Of a stretch of DNA of 64,000 nucleotides, positions 51,305 through 59,533 are shown piece by piece. This DNA is from Streptomyces hyaluromycini (GTDB lineage Bacteria; Actinomycetota; Actinomycetes; Streptomycetales; Streptomycetaceae): contig NZ_BCFL01000038.1 of NCBI RefSeq assembly GCF_002217755.1, forward strand, positions 62,001-126,000, given 5' to 3'. The notes beneath the pieces were generated by a model. That model was not told the DNA's origin. It was given only the letters and a program-made list of their open reading frames with translations, and searched no databases. The translations under genes were made by a program, and so were the position numbers. Within the stretch, counting starts at the first letter, position 1. Every line of letters begins with the position of its first letter.

Positions 51305-51763
51305 TCAGCTGATGAAGGAGCCCGCGGCGCAGGCGCTCTCCGTCACCCACTGGTGGGACAGGATGTTGTCGTTCATGGAGTGACCGTCGGTGAAGTGGTC
51401 CCGGGTGAGGTCGTCCACATAGAGCTCGCCCGGCTTCAGGCAGCCGTAGCCGCCTGAGTAGTTGGAGAAGTAGTAGAAGGCCACGACGTCCTTGCCGCCG
51501 ACGTAGCCGCTGTTCATCACGGAGGAGGCCGCGTTGCCTGCGCTGCCCTGGAAGCCGCCGGAGCCGTCGGACCAGTTGGAGTCGTTGCCCGCGGTGACGC
51601 CGAGCAGGCCGCCCGCGCAGTCCCAGTCCTTCCAGGCCCGCACGTTGCCGTCGCGGCCCGGCCACGCCGCGTTGCAGCCGGCCGAGGCGTGGGCGGTCGC
51701 CGGCACGGCGAAGCCGACGGCCGCGAGGGCCAGCGTGGTGAGGGCGAGGGTCATTTTGCGCAT
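51305..51763 (-). CDS. Small secreted protein, peptidase inhibitor I36-like fold
   Basis: 152 residues. Signal peptide to about residue 27 (MTLALTTLALAAVGF, ATAHA). The mature part has the beta-rich, Gly/Asn/Tyr-rich pattern of I36/gamma-crystallin-like proteins (NAASSVMNSGYVGGKDVVAFYYF, SNYSGGYGCLKPGEL), with Cys residues that could pair. No catalytic residues. Family resemblance is moderate; its role in inhibiting a secreted peptidase is only suggested by the fold. Start ATG 51763; ATG 51754 is also possible. It follows the lipoprotein gene by 88 bp on the same strand. Confidence 0.7.
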   Translation of the reverse strand: MRKMTLALTTLALAAVGFAVPATAHASAGCNAAWPGRDGNVRAWKDWDCAGGLLGVTAGNDSNWSDGSGGFQGSAGNAASSVMNSGYVGGKDVVAFYYFSNYSGGYGCLKPGELYVDDLTRDHFTDGHSMNDNILSHQWVTESACAAGSFIS

Positions 51764-51851
51764 GATGAATCCCGTTCTGCCTCGTCGGAGGCGGGTCGGT
51801 GTGGGAGAGGGCCGCGGCGGGCGCCGCGGAGTCATGGGGTGGCGGCAGGTG

Positions 51852-52787
51852 TCAGGTGCGGGCGGGCACGATCCGCTCGGCGCGCTCCAGCGCCCTGAGT
51901 CGCACCTGCCGGTAGACGTCCAGCCGGGCGCCGTACTCGCCGTCCAGCTGGGCCAGATAGTGAGCCTCGCGGTCCTGGCCCACGGACTTGAGGGAGACCT
52001 CGCGGGCGCAGGTGGCGTCGGCGACCGCGATCCGGGTCTCGGCGGCGAAGCTCCTGGCCTCCTCGGCCCGGGTCTGGACCGCGGGGTGCTCCCGGGTGGC
52101 CTGCCGGGCCGCGTCCGGGTCCCGGTAGGGGTGGCCGGCCCGCTTCATGCAGGCCGACCACGCGTGCACGGCGGCGGTGAACCGCCGGTCGTGCAGCAGC
52201 TTGCCGACGTAGAGCGGGCGCAGGTTGCTCGCCGTGGTGTCGAGCCGGAACCAGGTCTGCGGATCGCCGTACAGCCGCCGTTCCGCCTCGCCGTCGCAGC
52301 CGCCGGTCTGCTTGCGGACCTCGCCCCCGCCCGGGACGTCGGTACGCAGCAGTTCGGCCTGCCGGCCGCCGTCGAGAGCGGTGTCGTACGCGGCCTTCCG
52401 GGTGGCGGTGAGGCCCTTGCGGTAGGCGCTGTTGGGGTTGCGCAGCCGGGCGAGGTCCTCCTTCGCCGTGATCCGGCTGCCGTATCCGTAGGTACGGGCC
52501 CAGGCCACGTCGTCCTGGACGTAGCCGAGCGGCCTGCTCTCGGCCAGGCTCAGCGGGCGGTCCGTCCAGTAGCGGAACCCGTGGCGGGCCATGCACCGGG
52601 CGACCAGGCGCTGTTCGGCGTCCGAGACCTGCAGGTCCTCCGCGTAGGTGAGGTCGCGGAACCGGTGCGCGGCGGCGGGGGCCGAGCCGTCGCCGGACGC
52701 CCGGGAGCAGCCGGTGAGGGCGAGCGCGGCCACGGCGGCGACTGCGCTCAGCCGCGCGGCCCTTCGGCGGAAGGCGGTGCGCTTCAT
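51852..52787 (-). CDS. Secreted lipoprotein of unknown function
   Basis: 311 residues from ATG 52787 with AGGGAGTGACCCG upstream (spacing about seven). The lipobox is LTGC with Cys27 after a basic, alanine-rich signal. The mature part is helical and charged; four further cysteines (RCMARHGF, GGCDGE, ACMKRAGHPY, TCAREV) are placed as in an exported disulfide-bonded domain. I do not recognise the family. It is divergent from the SARP gene and may share its control. Confidence 0.75.
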   Translation of the reverse strand: MKRTAFRRRAARLSAVAAVAALALTGCSRASGDGSAPAAAHRFRDLTYAEDLQVSDAEQRLVARCMARHGFRYWTDRPLSLAESRPLGYVQDDVAWARTYGYGSRITAKEDLARLRNPNSAYRKGLTATRKAAYDTALDGGRQAELLRTDVPGGGEVRKQTGGCDGEAERRLYGDPQTWFRLDTTASNLRPLYVGKLLHDRRFTAAVHAWSACMKRAGHPYRDPDAARQATREHPAVQTRAEEARSFAAETRIAVADATCAREVSLKSVGQDREAHYLAQLDGEYGARLDVYRQVRLRALERAERIVPART

Positions 52788-53196
52788 CGGGTCACTCCCT
52801 GGGCGTGCGGCGAACGGCTCGGTGCTTACGGGCCGTTGACGCCGCCGACGGGGCGTTCGTATGACATGCGGCCGCGAGGAATTTCCGGCGCCATGGATGC
52901 GCCACGGATTTCGCGGCGGATCCGGGTGCGCGGTCATACGAGGGCCGGCCGCCGCCCGTCTCCCGCACAGGGGCCGCTATGGCCACCCACAGAAACCAGC
53001 CAACTGCGGCAGGAGGGAGAACGGCTCCCGCAGCGCCGACGGGCCCAGGCCCCCGTTCGGTACCCCGGGCGTCGTGGCGGTTCCGTCCGACCGGTCGGAC
53101 GGGACGGTTCCGGACACGACGGCCCGGCTGTCGCTCTGCCCGGACGGTGGCCGCCGATATCGTTGTCGCCATTCGCGGGGCGGCGATCGGGGACCG
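52788..53196. promoter_or_regulatory. 409-bp divergent regulatory region between lipoprotein and SARP genes
   Basis: No gene is convincing here. It holds a 9-bp perfect inverted repeat, TCGTATGAC at 52857-52865 and GTCATACGA at 52933-52941, and a 14-bp palindrome TCCGACCGGTCGGA at 53086-53099 about 100 bp before the SARP start. Either could be an operator. No convincing -35/-10 pair was found. Confidence 0.5.
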
Positions 53197-56100
53197 ATGT
53201 TCGAAGTACGTCTGCTCGGCCCGGTGGAGGTCTGGGAGGGGGGCAGGCGGGCCCCGCTCGGCGGCTCCCGGCCGCTGGCCGTCCTCGCCGCTCTCGTCGT
53301 CCATCTGGGCGAGGTGATCTCCACCGAGCGCCTGGTGGACTTCGTCTGGGACGAGGAGGCACCGGCCACCGCGGGCGCCCTGGTCGCCACCCATGTCTCC
53401 GCCGTACGCCGGGCCCTGGCCCGGGTCGGCACGGCCGAGGTGATCCGCACCCGCCCCCCGGGCTACGTCGCCGAGCTCGCCGCGGACCGGGTCGACGCCC
53501 GCCGCTTCGAGGAACTCCTCGCCACCGGGCGGTCCCTGGGGCGCACGGAGGAGGCCGCCGACGTGCTCGCCGAGGCGCTCGGGCTGTGGCGCGGCCGGGA
53601 GGCGCTGGAGGGGCTCGGCCAGTCGTTCGCCCGGATCGAGGCGGCCCGGCTCGCGGAGCTGCGGCTGGTGGCCCAGGAGGAGTCCTTCGGGCTGGCCCTG
53701 GACCTGGACCGGGCGGACGGCACCATCGCTCCGCTGCTCGCCCATGTGGCCGCGCATCCGCTGCGGGAGCGGCCGCGCGGCCAGCTGATGACGGCCCTGT
53801 TCCGCACCGGCCGGGTCTCCGACGCCCTGCGCGTCTACCAGGAGGGCCGCGCGGTGCTCCGCGACGAACTCGGCATCGACCCGGGACCGGAGCTGCGGGC
53901 GGTGCACCAGGCCGTCCTCACCCATGACACCGGCGTGCTGGGCACCGGGCGGGCCAGCCGGCCGGTGCCGGCTCCCAGAAGCGGACGGACGCGCCCCGCG
54001 CCCTCCCATCTCCCGCCCGACATCGCCGACTTCGTGGGCCGGGCGGAGCAGGTCAAGTGGGCGACCGAGCTGCTGCGGGGCGTCGGCGACACCGGCCGGA
54101 CCGCGCCGCCGATCGGGGTGATCTCCGGGCGCTCCGGCATCGGCAAGACGGCGCTCGCCGTGCACGTCGGCCATCGCACCGCCGACCTCTTCCCGGACGG
54201 CCGGCTGTTCGTGGACCTGCGGGCCGCCGACACCACCCCGCTGGAACCCGCCGACGCGCTGGCCCGGCTGCTGCGGGCGATGGGCGTCGACCCGGACACG
54301 CTGCCGTCCGGCGTCGAGGAGCTGACCGGCCTGTACCGCACGCACATCGGGCACCGGCGGACCCTGATCGTCCTGGACAACGCGGCCGGTGAGGCGCACC
54401 TGCGGCCGCTGCTCCCGCCGGGACCCGGTTCGGCGGTGCTGATCACCAGCCGCCGCCGGCTGGTGGCGCTGGAGGGCGCCGCCCATCTGGACCTCGCCGT
54501 CCCGGACGAGGCCGAGGCCCTCGACCTGCTGCGCCGGGTGGCCGGGGCGGGGCGGACCGGGGCGGAGCCGGAGCGGGCCGCCGAGATCGTCGCCCTGTGC
54601 GGGCGGCTGCCGCTCGCGGTGCGGATCGCCGGTGCCCGCCTGGCGGCCCGCCCGCACTGGGCGCCCGGCCGGCTCGCCGGACGGCTGCGCGACGAGCGCC
54701 GACGGCTCAACGAACTCAGCGCCGGGGACCTGGAGTTGCGCACCAGCCTGGAACTCGGCTACGCCGACCTCGCCCCGCAGGAGCGCCGGGCCCTGCGCCG
54801 CCTCGCCCTGCTGGACCTCCCGGACTTCGCGGCCTGGATCGCCGCTCCCCTGCTCGGCATAGGGACGGAGGAGGCCGAGGAGGCCGTCGAGCGGCTGGTG
54901 GACTGCCACTTCATCGACGTGATCGGCGTGGACGGCACCGGCCTCGCCCGCTACCGCATCCACGACCTCGCCCGCGAACACGCCCGCGAGCGCTGCCTCG
55001 TCGAGGAGAGCGCCGAGGACCGCGTCGCCGCGGTGCTGCGGCTGGCCGCGAGCTGGCTGGACCTCGCCCGGAAGGCCGCCGCCCGGGGTCCCGGCGGCGC
55101 AGCCCGCCACTTCCCCGAACCGGCCGCCGTCCGACCGCTCGACCCGGAGACCGAGGAGGCGCTCCTCGCCCGGCCCGCGGCCTGGTTCGCCGCCGAGCAG
55201 GCCGGGCTGCTGGCCGCCGTGACGCACTGCGCCGACCACGGCATGGCACGCACCGCACGTGATCTCGCCGGGGCGCTGATCGCGAGTTCGGCCGCGCTGT
55301 ACAACCAGTTCGACGCCTGGTCCCGCGCGCACACGGCGGCCATGGCGGCGGTGCGGCGCGGCGGGGACGTGGAGGGCGAGGCGTGGCTGCTCGCCGGGCT
55401 CGGCCAGCTCCGTTACGAGCAGGACCGTTTCGAGGACTCGTACAGCTACTTCGCGGACGCGCTGCGGCTGTTCGGGGAGCAGGTGCCGGACGGGTCGGCC
55501 GTGGCACTCGCCGGGATGGGCACCGCCCGCCGCGAACAGGCCCGCTACGCCGAGGCGTTGGAGCTGCTGGAGGCCGCGCTGGAGCGGTACGGCGACACGG
55601 GCGACGTCGGCGCCCGGGCGGGGGTGCTGTACGGCATCGGGTATGTGCACCTCGAACAGGGGCACGGCGCACGGGCCCGGGCGGCGCTGTCCGGGGCCCT
55701 CGCGCTGTACCGGGCCGCTGCCGACCTGCACGGCGAGGGGCTCACCCTGCGCCTGCTGGCCCTGTGCGACCGGGCCGAGGGACAGTACGCCGGCGCCGAA
55801 AGCCTGCTCCGCGACGCGCTGCGGCTCTTCACCGGCCTGCACGACACCTTCGGCGTGATGTACACCGAACAGGCGCTGGCCAAGGTGGAGTTGCGCACCG
55901 GGCGGACGGCGGAGGCGGGCCGGCGGCTGGCCCGTTGCCTGGCGGTGGCCCGGGAGCGCCAGGACCGGTTCGGCGAGGCGCTGGTGCTGCGCACGCTCGG
56001 GGAGCTGCGGCTGGCGGCCGGGGACACCGACGGGGCCCGGGAGCCGCTGGAGCTGGCGGCGGCCCTCTGGGCGGAGCTGGGACTGCCGCTGTGGCGGGCC

Positions 56101-56244
56101 CGCACGCTGTGGGACCTGACCGCGGTGTGGTCGGCGGACGGCGAGACGGAACGGGCCCTGGCGGCACGGGCGGAGGCGCTGGAGGTGTTCCGGTCGCTGG
56201 GCGGCCGGGAGGCGCGGGAGCGGGCGGGCGACGAGGTGCCGTAG
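53197..56244 (+). CDS. AfsR/SARP-family transcriptional activator with NB-ARC ATPase and TPR domains
   Basis: 1015 residues from ATG 53197 (GGGGA upstream); upstream of this the frame has no family resemblance. The winged-helix SARP DNA-binding domain is at 1-95 (FEVRLLGPVEVW, PLAVLAALVVHLGEVISTERLVD), followed by the BTAD helical domain to about 245 (LREDELGIDPGPELR-like end). The NB-ARC region has Walker A GRSGIGKTAL (Gly311-Thr318) and TLIVLDNAAGEAHLRPLLPP. TPR-like repeats cover about 690-1000. Such AfsR-type proteins integrate kinase or nutrient signals and recruit RNA polymerase at direct heptamer repeats; a set of these lies immediately downstream. Confidence 0.93.
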   Translation: MFEVRLLGPVEVWEGGRRAPLGGSRPLAVLAALVVHLGEVISTERLVDFVWDEEAPATAGALVATHVSAVRRALARVGTAEVIRTRPPGYVAELAADRVDARRFEELLATGRSLGRTEEAADVLAEALGLWRGREALEGLGQSFARIEAARLAELRLVAQEESFGLALDLDRADGTIAPLLAHVAAHPLRERPRGQLMTALFRTGRVSDALRVYQEGRAVLRDELGIDPGPELRAVHQAVLTHDTGVLGTGRASRPVPAPRSGRTRPAPSHLPPDIADFVGRAEQVKWATELLRGVGDTGRTAPPIGVISGRSGIGKTALAVHVGHRTADLFPDGRLFVDLRAADTTPLEPADALARLLRAMGVDPDTLPSGVEELTGLYRTHIGHRRTLIVLDNAAGEAHLRPLLPPGPGSAVLITSRRRLVALEGAAHLDLAVPDEAEALDLLRRVAGAGRTGAEPERAAEIVALCGRLPLAVRIAGARLAARPHWAPGRLAGRLRDERRRLNELSAGDLELRTSLELGYADLAPQERRALRRLALLDLPDFAAWIAAPLLGIGTEEAEEAVERLVDCHFIDVIGVDGTGLARYRIHDLAREHARERCLVEESAEDRVAAVLRLAASWLDLARKAAARGPGGAARHFPEPAAVRPLDPETEEALLARPAAWFAAEQAGLLAAVTHCADHGMARTARDLAGALIASSAALYNQFDAWSRAHTAAMAAVRRGGDVEGEAWLLAGLGQLRYEQDRFEDSYSYFADALRLFGEQVPDGSAVALAGMGTARREQARYAEALELLEAALERYGDTGDVGARAGVLYGIGYVHLEQGHGARARAALSGALALYRAAADLHGEGLTLRLLALCDRAEGQYAGAESLLRDALRLFTGLHDTFGVMYTEQALAKVELRTGRTAEAGRRLARCLAVARERQDRFGEALVLRTLGELRLAAGDTDGAREPLELAAALWAELGLPLWRARTLWDLTAVWSADGETERALAARAEALEVFRSLGGREARERAGDEVP

Positions 56245-56276
56245 CCGGTTCTCGGGCGCGCGGAGTCCGACTGCGG

Positions 56277-56328
56277 CTGCAGAAGCCCTGGTGACGCGCT
56301 TGCAGGGAAGCTGCAGAGCAATTGCAGG
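56277..56328 (+). promoter_or_regulatory. SARP-type direct heptamer repeats with 11-bp period
   Basis: TTGCAGG 56300-56306, CTGCAGA 56311-56317 and TTGCAGG 56322-56328 are spaced exactly 11 bp; CTGCAGA at 56277-56283 and a weak CTGGTGA at 56288 continue upstream with nearly the same period. After the last repeat come nine bases and CACGCT (56338-56343), a possible -10, with GTG 56351 at the expected transcription start. This is the known layout of SARP-activated promoters. The regulator is presumably the upstream gene. Confidence 0.65.
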
Positions 56329-56350
56329 GGGTCCGGGCACGCTGTTCTGC

Positions 56351-57016
56351 GTGACGGACATCATCACGCTCTCCGACTCCCGGGTCGCCGAGGTCACCGA
56401 GCAGGAGTGCGGTGAACCACTGGTCGATCTGCGGGAGACACCCGGCCTGCGGATCGACCTGCGCCAGGCCGACGCCGACGGCAGCTACGCGCACCTGCGC
56501 CTCGGGGCGCTGCGCAGGCTGCTGCAGGCCCAGTCCCTGCTGCCCGCCGGGATCCGGTTCCTGGTGGTCGAGGGGTTCCGGCCGCCCGACCTGCAGCGCC
56601 GCTACTTCGAGCAGTACGCGGCGACCCTGCGCGCGGCGCACCCCGACGCCGGTCCGGACCGGATCCGCGAGCTGGCCAGCGCCTACATCTCCCCGCCGGA
56701 GGTGGCCCCGCACGTGAGCGGCGGGGCGGTGGACCTGACCCTGTGCACCGCCGACGGCACCGAGCTGCCGCTGGGCACGGAGGTCAACGCCACCCCGGAG
56801 GAGAGCGCGGGCGCCTGCCGTACCGGGGCGCCGAACGTCGGCGCCGAGGCGCGCGCCAACCGGGTGCTGATGGGCCGGGCGCTGACCACGGCCGGCTTCG
56901 TCAACTACCCCACGGAGTGGTGGCACTGGTCCTACGGCGACCGGTACTGGGCCCTGCTGAGCGGGGCGCCGGCCGCCCGCTACGGACCCGCCGCCACGCC
57001 CGTCCGGCCCGCCTGA
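56351..57016 (+). CDS. VanX/DdpX-family D-alanyl-D-alanine dipeptidase
   Basis: 221 residues from GTG 56351 (MTDIITLSDS). An earlier GTG at 56291 would place the SARP-like repeats in the coding region. The zinc site is complete: His121 and Asp128 (HVSGGAVDL), Glu189 and His192 (TEWWHW), and the stabilising Arg77 in EGFRPPDLQ. It hydrolyses D-Ala-D-Ala, either for wall-peptide recycling or, less likely without vanHA next to it, glycopeptide resistance. The start has no ribosome site and fits a leaderless message. Confidence 0.9.
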   Translation: MTDIITLSDSRVAEVTEQECGEPLVDLRETPGLRIDLRQADADGSYAHLRLGALRRLLQAQSLLPAGIRFLVVEGFRPPDLQRRYFEQYAATLRAAHPDAGPDRIRELASAYISPPEVAPHVSGGAVDLTLCTADGTELPLGTEVNATPEESAGACRTGAPNVGAEARANRVLMGRALTTAGFVNYPTEWWHWSYGDRYWALLSGAPAARYGPAATPVRPA

Positions 57017-57068
57017 CCGACGGACCGGACATCTCGCCCGCACCACCGACGACCAACGGGGGACGACC

Positions 57069-57617
57069 ATGGAAAACCACGGCGGCACGTGTACGCGGGA
57101 CCCGCGCGACGATGCGGACGACGCCTTCGAGCCCATGAGCCCGGACGAGTTCGACGCCGGCTTCACCGCCGACATGCCCAGACTGCGCAGACGGCTGCTC
57201 GCCCTGACCGGCAATCCGCACGACGCCGACGACCTCCTCCAGGAGACGTACCTGCGGCTCTCCCGGCGGGCCCGGGCCAGGAACCTGACGCCCCAGCAGC
57301 ATCCGTACGCCTACACCTGCACGGTCGCCCTGAACCTGCTGCGCGACTCCTGGCTGCACCCCTCCCGCCGGGAGCGCACCACGGACCGGCTGCCGGAGGC
57401 CGGCTGGGACGGCGGCCTCGGCACCTACGAGGCCTCGGCCACCGCCCTCGCGCTGCTGAGCGTGCTCTCGCCGAAGGAGGCGGCCGCGGTGATCCTCGTC
57501 GACCTGGAGGGGCTCACCCACGACACGGCCGGGGAACGGCTCGGCGCCCATCGCGGCACCGTCCAGCGCAACCGCATGCGGGCGCTGGCCAAGATGCGCG
57601 CGGCGCTGGCCGGTTGA
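57069..57617 (+). CDS. Sigma-70 family (ECF-type) RNA polymerase sigma factor
   Basis: 182 residues. Region 2 is LLALTGNPHDADDLLQETYLRLSRR near 43-68 followed by YAYTCTVALNLLRDSW (region 2.4-like), and region 4 is LSVLSPKEAAAVILVDLEGLTHDTAGERLGAHRGTVQRNRMRALAKMR near 130-178. An acidic N-terminal 30 residues precede them. No anti-sigma gene is adjacent. It lies 52 bp after the dipeptidase gene and is likely cotranscribed, then ended by a strong hairpin, so its activity may extend the SARP signal. Confidence 0.88.
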   Translation: MENHGGTCTRDPRDDADDAFEPMSPDEFDAGFTADMPRLRRRLLALTGNPHDADDLLQETYLRLSRRARARNLTPQQHPYAYTCTVALNLLRDSWLHPSRRERTTDRLPEAGWDGGLGTYEASATALALLSVLSPKEAAAVILVDLEGLTHDTAGERLGAHRGTVQRNRMRALAKMRAALAG

Positions 57618-57621
57618 GCTC

Positions 57622-57660
57622 CGGGTGCCGCGCCCCGACGGGGGTGGGGCGCGGCACCCG
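57622..57660 (+). terminator. 15-bp perfect hairpin after the sigma-factor gene
   Basis: CGGGTGCCGCGCCCC 57622-57636 pairs with GGGGCGCGGCACCCG 57646-57660 over a 9-nt loop. No T-run follows, as is normal in Streptomyces terminators. Confidence 0.75.
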
Positions 57661-57704
57661 GTGGATCCGCCCGACCCCCGCACCCGGCTCCACGTCGACG
57701 AAGG

Positions 57705-58841
57705 ATGTACATCTTGAACCTCATCACGCCTGCCAGGACGCTCGCGGCGGTCGCGGCCCTGGCGATGGCCCCGCTGCTTCCCGTCACCGCGCATGCCGCG
57801 GCCCAGGACACCTCGTGCGGTGTGCTGGCCTCCGGCGCCTCGGCCACCGCGCAGGCCGCCGTCGCGGCGGCCTGCTCCCAGATCGGCGTCTGGTACAGCT
57901 GGGGCGGCGGCCACGGCGCCACGCCCGGGGCCACGTACGGCTACTACGACGGCTCCGACCCGGACAGCCTGCACGACAACGAGCGCATGGGTTTCGACTG
58001 TTCGGGCCTGATGCGGTACGCCTACTACCGGGCGACCGGCTCGGACCTGCTCAACGGCACCGCCGACGACCAGTTCCACAGCCCGCACGCCTCGGCGCGC
58101 TTCTCGGCGGGCCAGGGCACCGCTCCCCTGGTCCCCGGTGACCTGATGTTCTGGGGCAGCGGGTACATCCACCACGTCGCCATGTACCTGGGCGCGGGGC
58201 AGATGGTCGAGGCGTACGAGTCGGGCACCCACATCCGGGTGACCCCGGTCCGCACGGGCGGCGACTACGCCGGCGCGATCCGCATCAACCCGTCCGGCAC
58301 GCCGGTGCCGCCGCCGGCGAACGGCGGTTCGACGTTCCAGACCTGGGGCACGGGGGTGCACACGCACTCCACGCCGAGCGTGCACGCCTCGGTCGTCGAC
58401 ACCTTCGCCGGACCCACGCAGGTCTCCGTCCAGTGCCAGGAGCACGCGGAGGAGGTGAGTGCCGAGGGCTACACCAACGACATCTGGGCCAAGCTGGCCG
58501 ACGGCTCCTGGATGACCAACATCTACATCAAGGGCCCGGCCGAGCTGCCCGGCATCCCGGACTGCGGCGGCGACAACCCGCCGCCGCCGAGCGGGGGCAG
58601 CACGGCGTTCCAGACCTGGGGCACGGGCGTGCGCACGCACAGCGAGCCGAACGTGAACGCCGGTGTCGTGGACTACTTCGCGCAGCCGACGACGGTCAAC
58701 GTGGTCTGCCAGGCGCACGCCCAGACGGTCACCGCCGAGGGCTACACCAACGACGCCTGGTCCAAGCTGACCAACGGCGCGTGGATGACGAACATCTACA
58801 TCAAGGGCCCGGCCTGGCTGCCGGGGGTCGCGACCTGCTGA
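57705..58841 (+). CDS. Secreted NlpC/P60 peptidoglycan endopeptidase with two C-terminal SH3-like repeats
   Basis: 378 residues from ATG 57705; TTG 57714 has a better ribosome-site spacing (GAAGG nine bases upstream) and would give 375. Signal peptide to about 31 (MAPLLPVTAHA). The catalytic residues are Cys99 in FDCSGL and His156 or His157 in YIHHVAMY, preceded by GVWYSWGGGH. Two nearly identical repeats (about 211-287 and 302-378; FQTWGTG, AEGYTNDIWAKLADGSWM, TNIYIKGPAELPG) follow a Pro-rich linker, probably wall-binding bacterial SH3-like modules, each with a cysteine pair. It cleaves stem peptides in the wall. Confidence 0.92.
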   Translation: MYILNLITPARTLAAVAALAMAPLLPVTAHAAAQDTSCGVLASGASATAQAAVAAACSQIGVWYSWGGGHGATPGATYGYYDGSDPDSLHDNERMGFDCSGLMRYAYYRATGSDLLNGTADDQFHSPHASARFSAGQGTAPLVPGDLMFWGSGYIHHVAMYLGAGQMVEAYESGTHIRVTPVRTGGDYAGAIRINPSGTPVPPPANGGSTFQTWGTGVHTHSTPSVHASVVDTFAGPTQVSVQCQEHAEEVSAEGYTNDIWAKLADGSWMTNIYIKGPAELPGIPDCGGDNPPPPSGGSTAFQTWGTGVRTHSEPNVNAGVVDYFAQPTTVNVVCQAHAQTVTAEGYTNDAWSKLTNGAWMTNIYIKGPAWLPGVATC

Positions 58842-58854
58842 CCCGGGTACGGCC

Positions 58855-58884
58855 ACGGGGTGCCCGACGAGTCGGGCACCCCGT
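58855..58884. terminator. 14-bp perfect bidirectional hairpin after the NlpC/P60 gene
   Basis: ACGGGGTGCCCGAC 58855-58868 pairs with GTCGGGCACCCCGT 58871-58884; the arms are separated by two bases, so the hairpin closes with a small loop. It sits 13 bases after the stop and 16 bases before the stop of the converging PadR gene. Confidence 0.85.
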
Positions 58885-58900
58885 CTCTCTGCCTGGAGTC

Positions 58901-59479
58901 CTACTCACTTTGTTGGTTATGAACGGCCGCCCGCTGTCCGAGTCTGCGCAGCGCCAGCTCTCCCCACTGGAGGTTCTCCCGTTCGAAGGACATCCCGCGC
59001 AGCAGGGTGAGGTACGGGCCGATGCGCTCCGCCTCGGCGAAGTACGCCTCCTCCGAGCGGCCGGCGAGCAGGCGCTGCCGGATCCGTTCGTAGCGGACCA
59101 GTTTGGCGGTGGCCCACTCCATGCGCTCGGCGACGGCGGTGCGGACCGCGTCGAGGTCGCCCGCGTCCGCGCACTGCACCTTGACCAGCAGTTCGTCACG
59201 GACCACGGACGGCCGCGCCGGTGGCTCGGCCGTGTACGCGCGGACCGCGTCCCGTCCGGCCCGGGTGAGGGAGAACAGCCGTTTGTTGGGGCGGCGTTCC
59301 TGCTCGACGACGCGGGCGGTGACCAGCCCCTCGGTCTCCATGCGCTCCAGTTCGCGGTAGAGCTGCTGGGGCGTCGCCGTCCAGAAGTTGGCGACCGTCG
59401 CGTCGAATCCCTTGGCGAGGTCGTATCCGGAGGCCTCGCCCTCCAGGAGGGCGGCCATCACCGCGTTCCGCAGAGCCAT
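58901..59479 (-). CDS. PadR-family transcriptional regulator
   Basis: 192 residues. The N-terminal winged helix is MALRNAVMAALLEGEASGYDLAKGFDATVANFWTATPQQLYRELERMETEGLV, the classic PadR pattern, with RLFSLTRAGRDAVRAY as the wing. The C-terminal half is a long coiled helical Vir-type domain (ERMEWATAKLVRYERIRQRL). It is divergent from the SnoaL-like gene at 59534, and two palindromes fill the 54 bp between them, one abutting its start codon, suggesting autoregulation and joint control. Confidence 0.92.
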   Translation of the reverse strand: MALRNAVMAALLEGEASGYDLAKGFDATVANFWTATPQQLYRELERMETEGLVTARVVEQERRPNKRLFSLTRAGRDAVRAYTAEPPARPSVVRDELLVKVQCADAGDLDAVRTAVAERMEWATAKLVRYERIRQRLLAGRSEEAYFAEAERIGPYLTLLRGMSFERENLQWGELALRRLGQRAAVHNQQSE

Positions 59480-59480
59480 G

Positions 59481-59518
59481 GGTGCACGCTAGCATGCACC
59501 TACTCAACTTTTTGACTA
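59481..59518. promoter_or_regulatory. Twin palindromes between PadR and SnoaL-like genes
   Basis: GGTGCACGCTAGCATGCACC (59481-59500) is a 20-bp palindrome with one mismatched pair. TACTCAA (59501-59507), four bases, TTGACTA (59512-59518) form a second with one mismatch. They stand directly before the padR start and upstream of the 59534 gene. They are probable PadR operators; which of the two is bound is unknown. Confidence 0.55.
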
Positions 59519-59533
59519 TGTGAGGTGGATCCC

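Noticed and set aside
52792..56397. 1201-codon minus-strand open frame opposite the SARP gene
   Set aside because: Shadow ORF of a very GC-rich gene; Gln/Arg/Pro/Gly-rich and without domains.
56351..57016. Glycopeptide resistance cluster
   Set aside because: No vanH, vanA or vanS/vanR partner genes lie nearby; only the dipeptidase is present.
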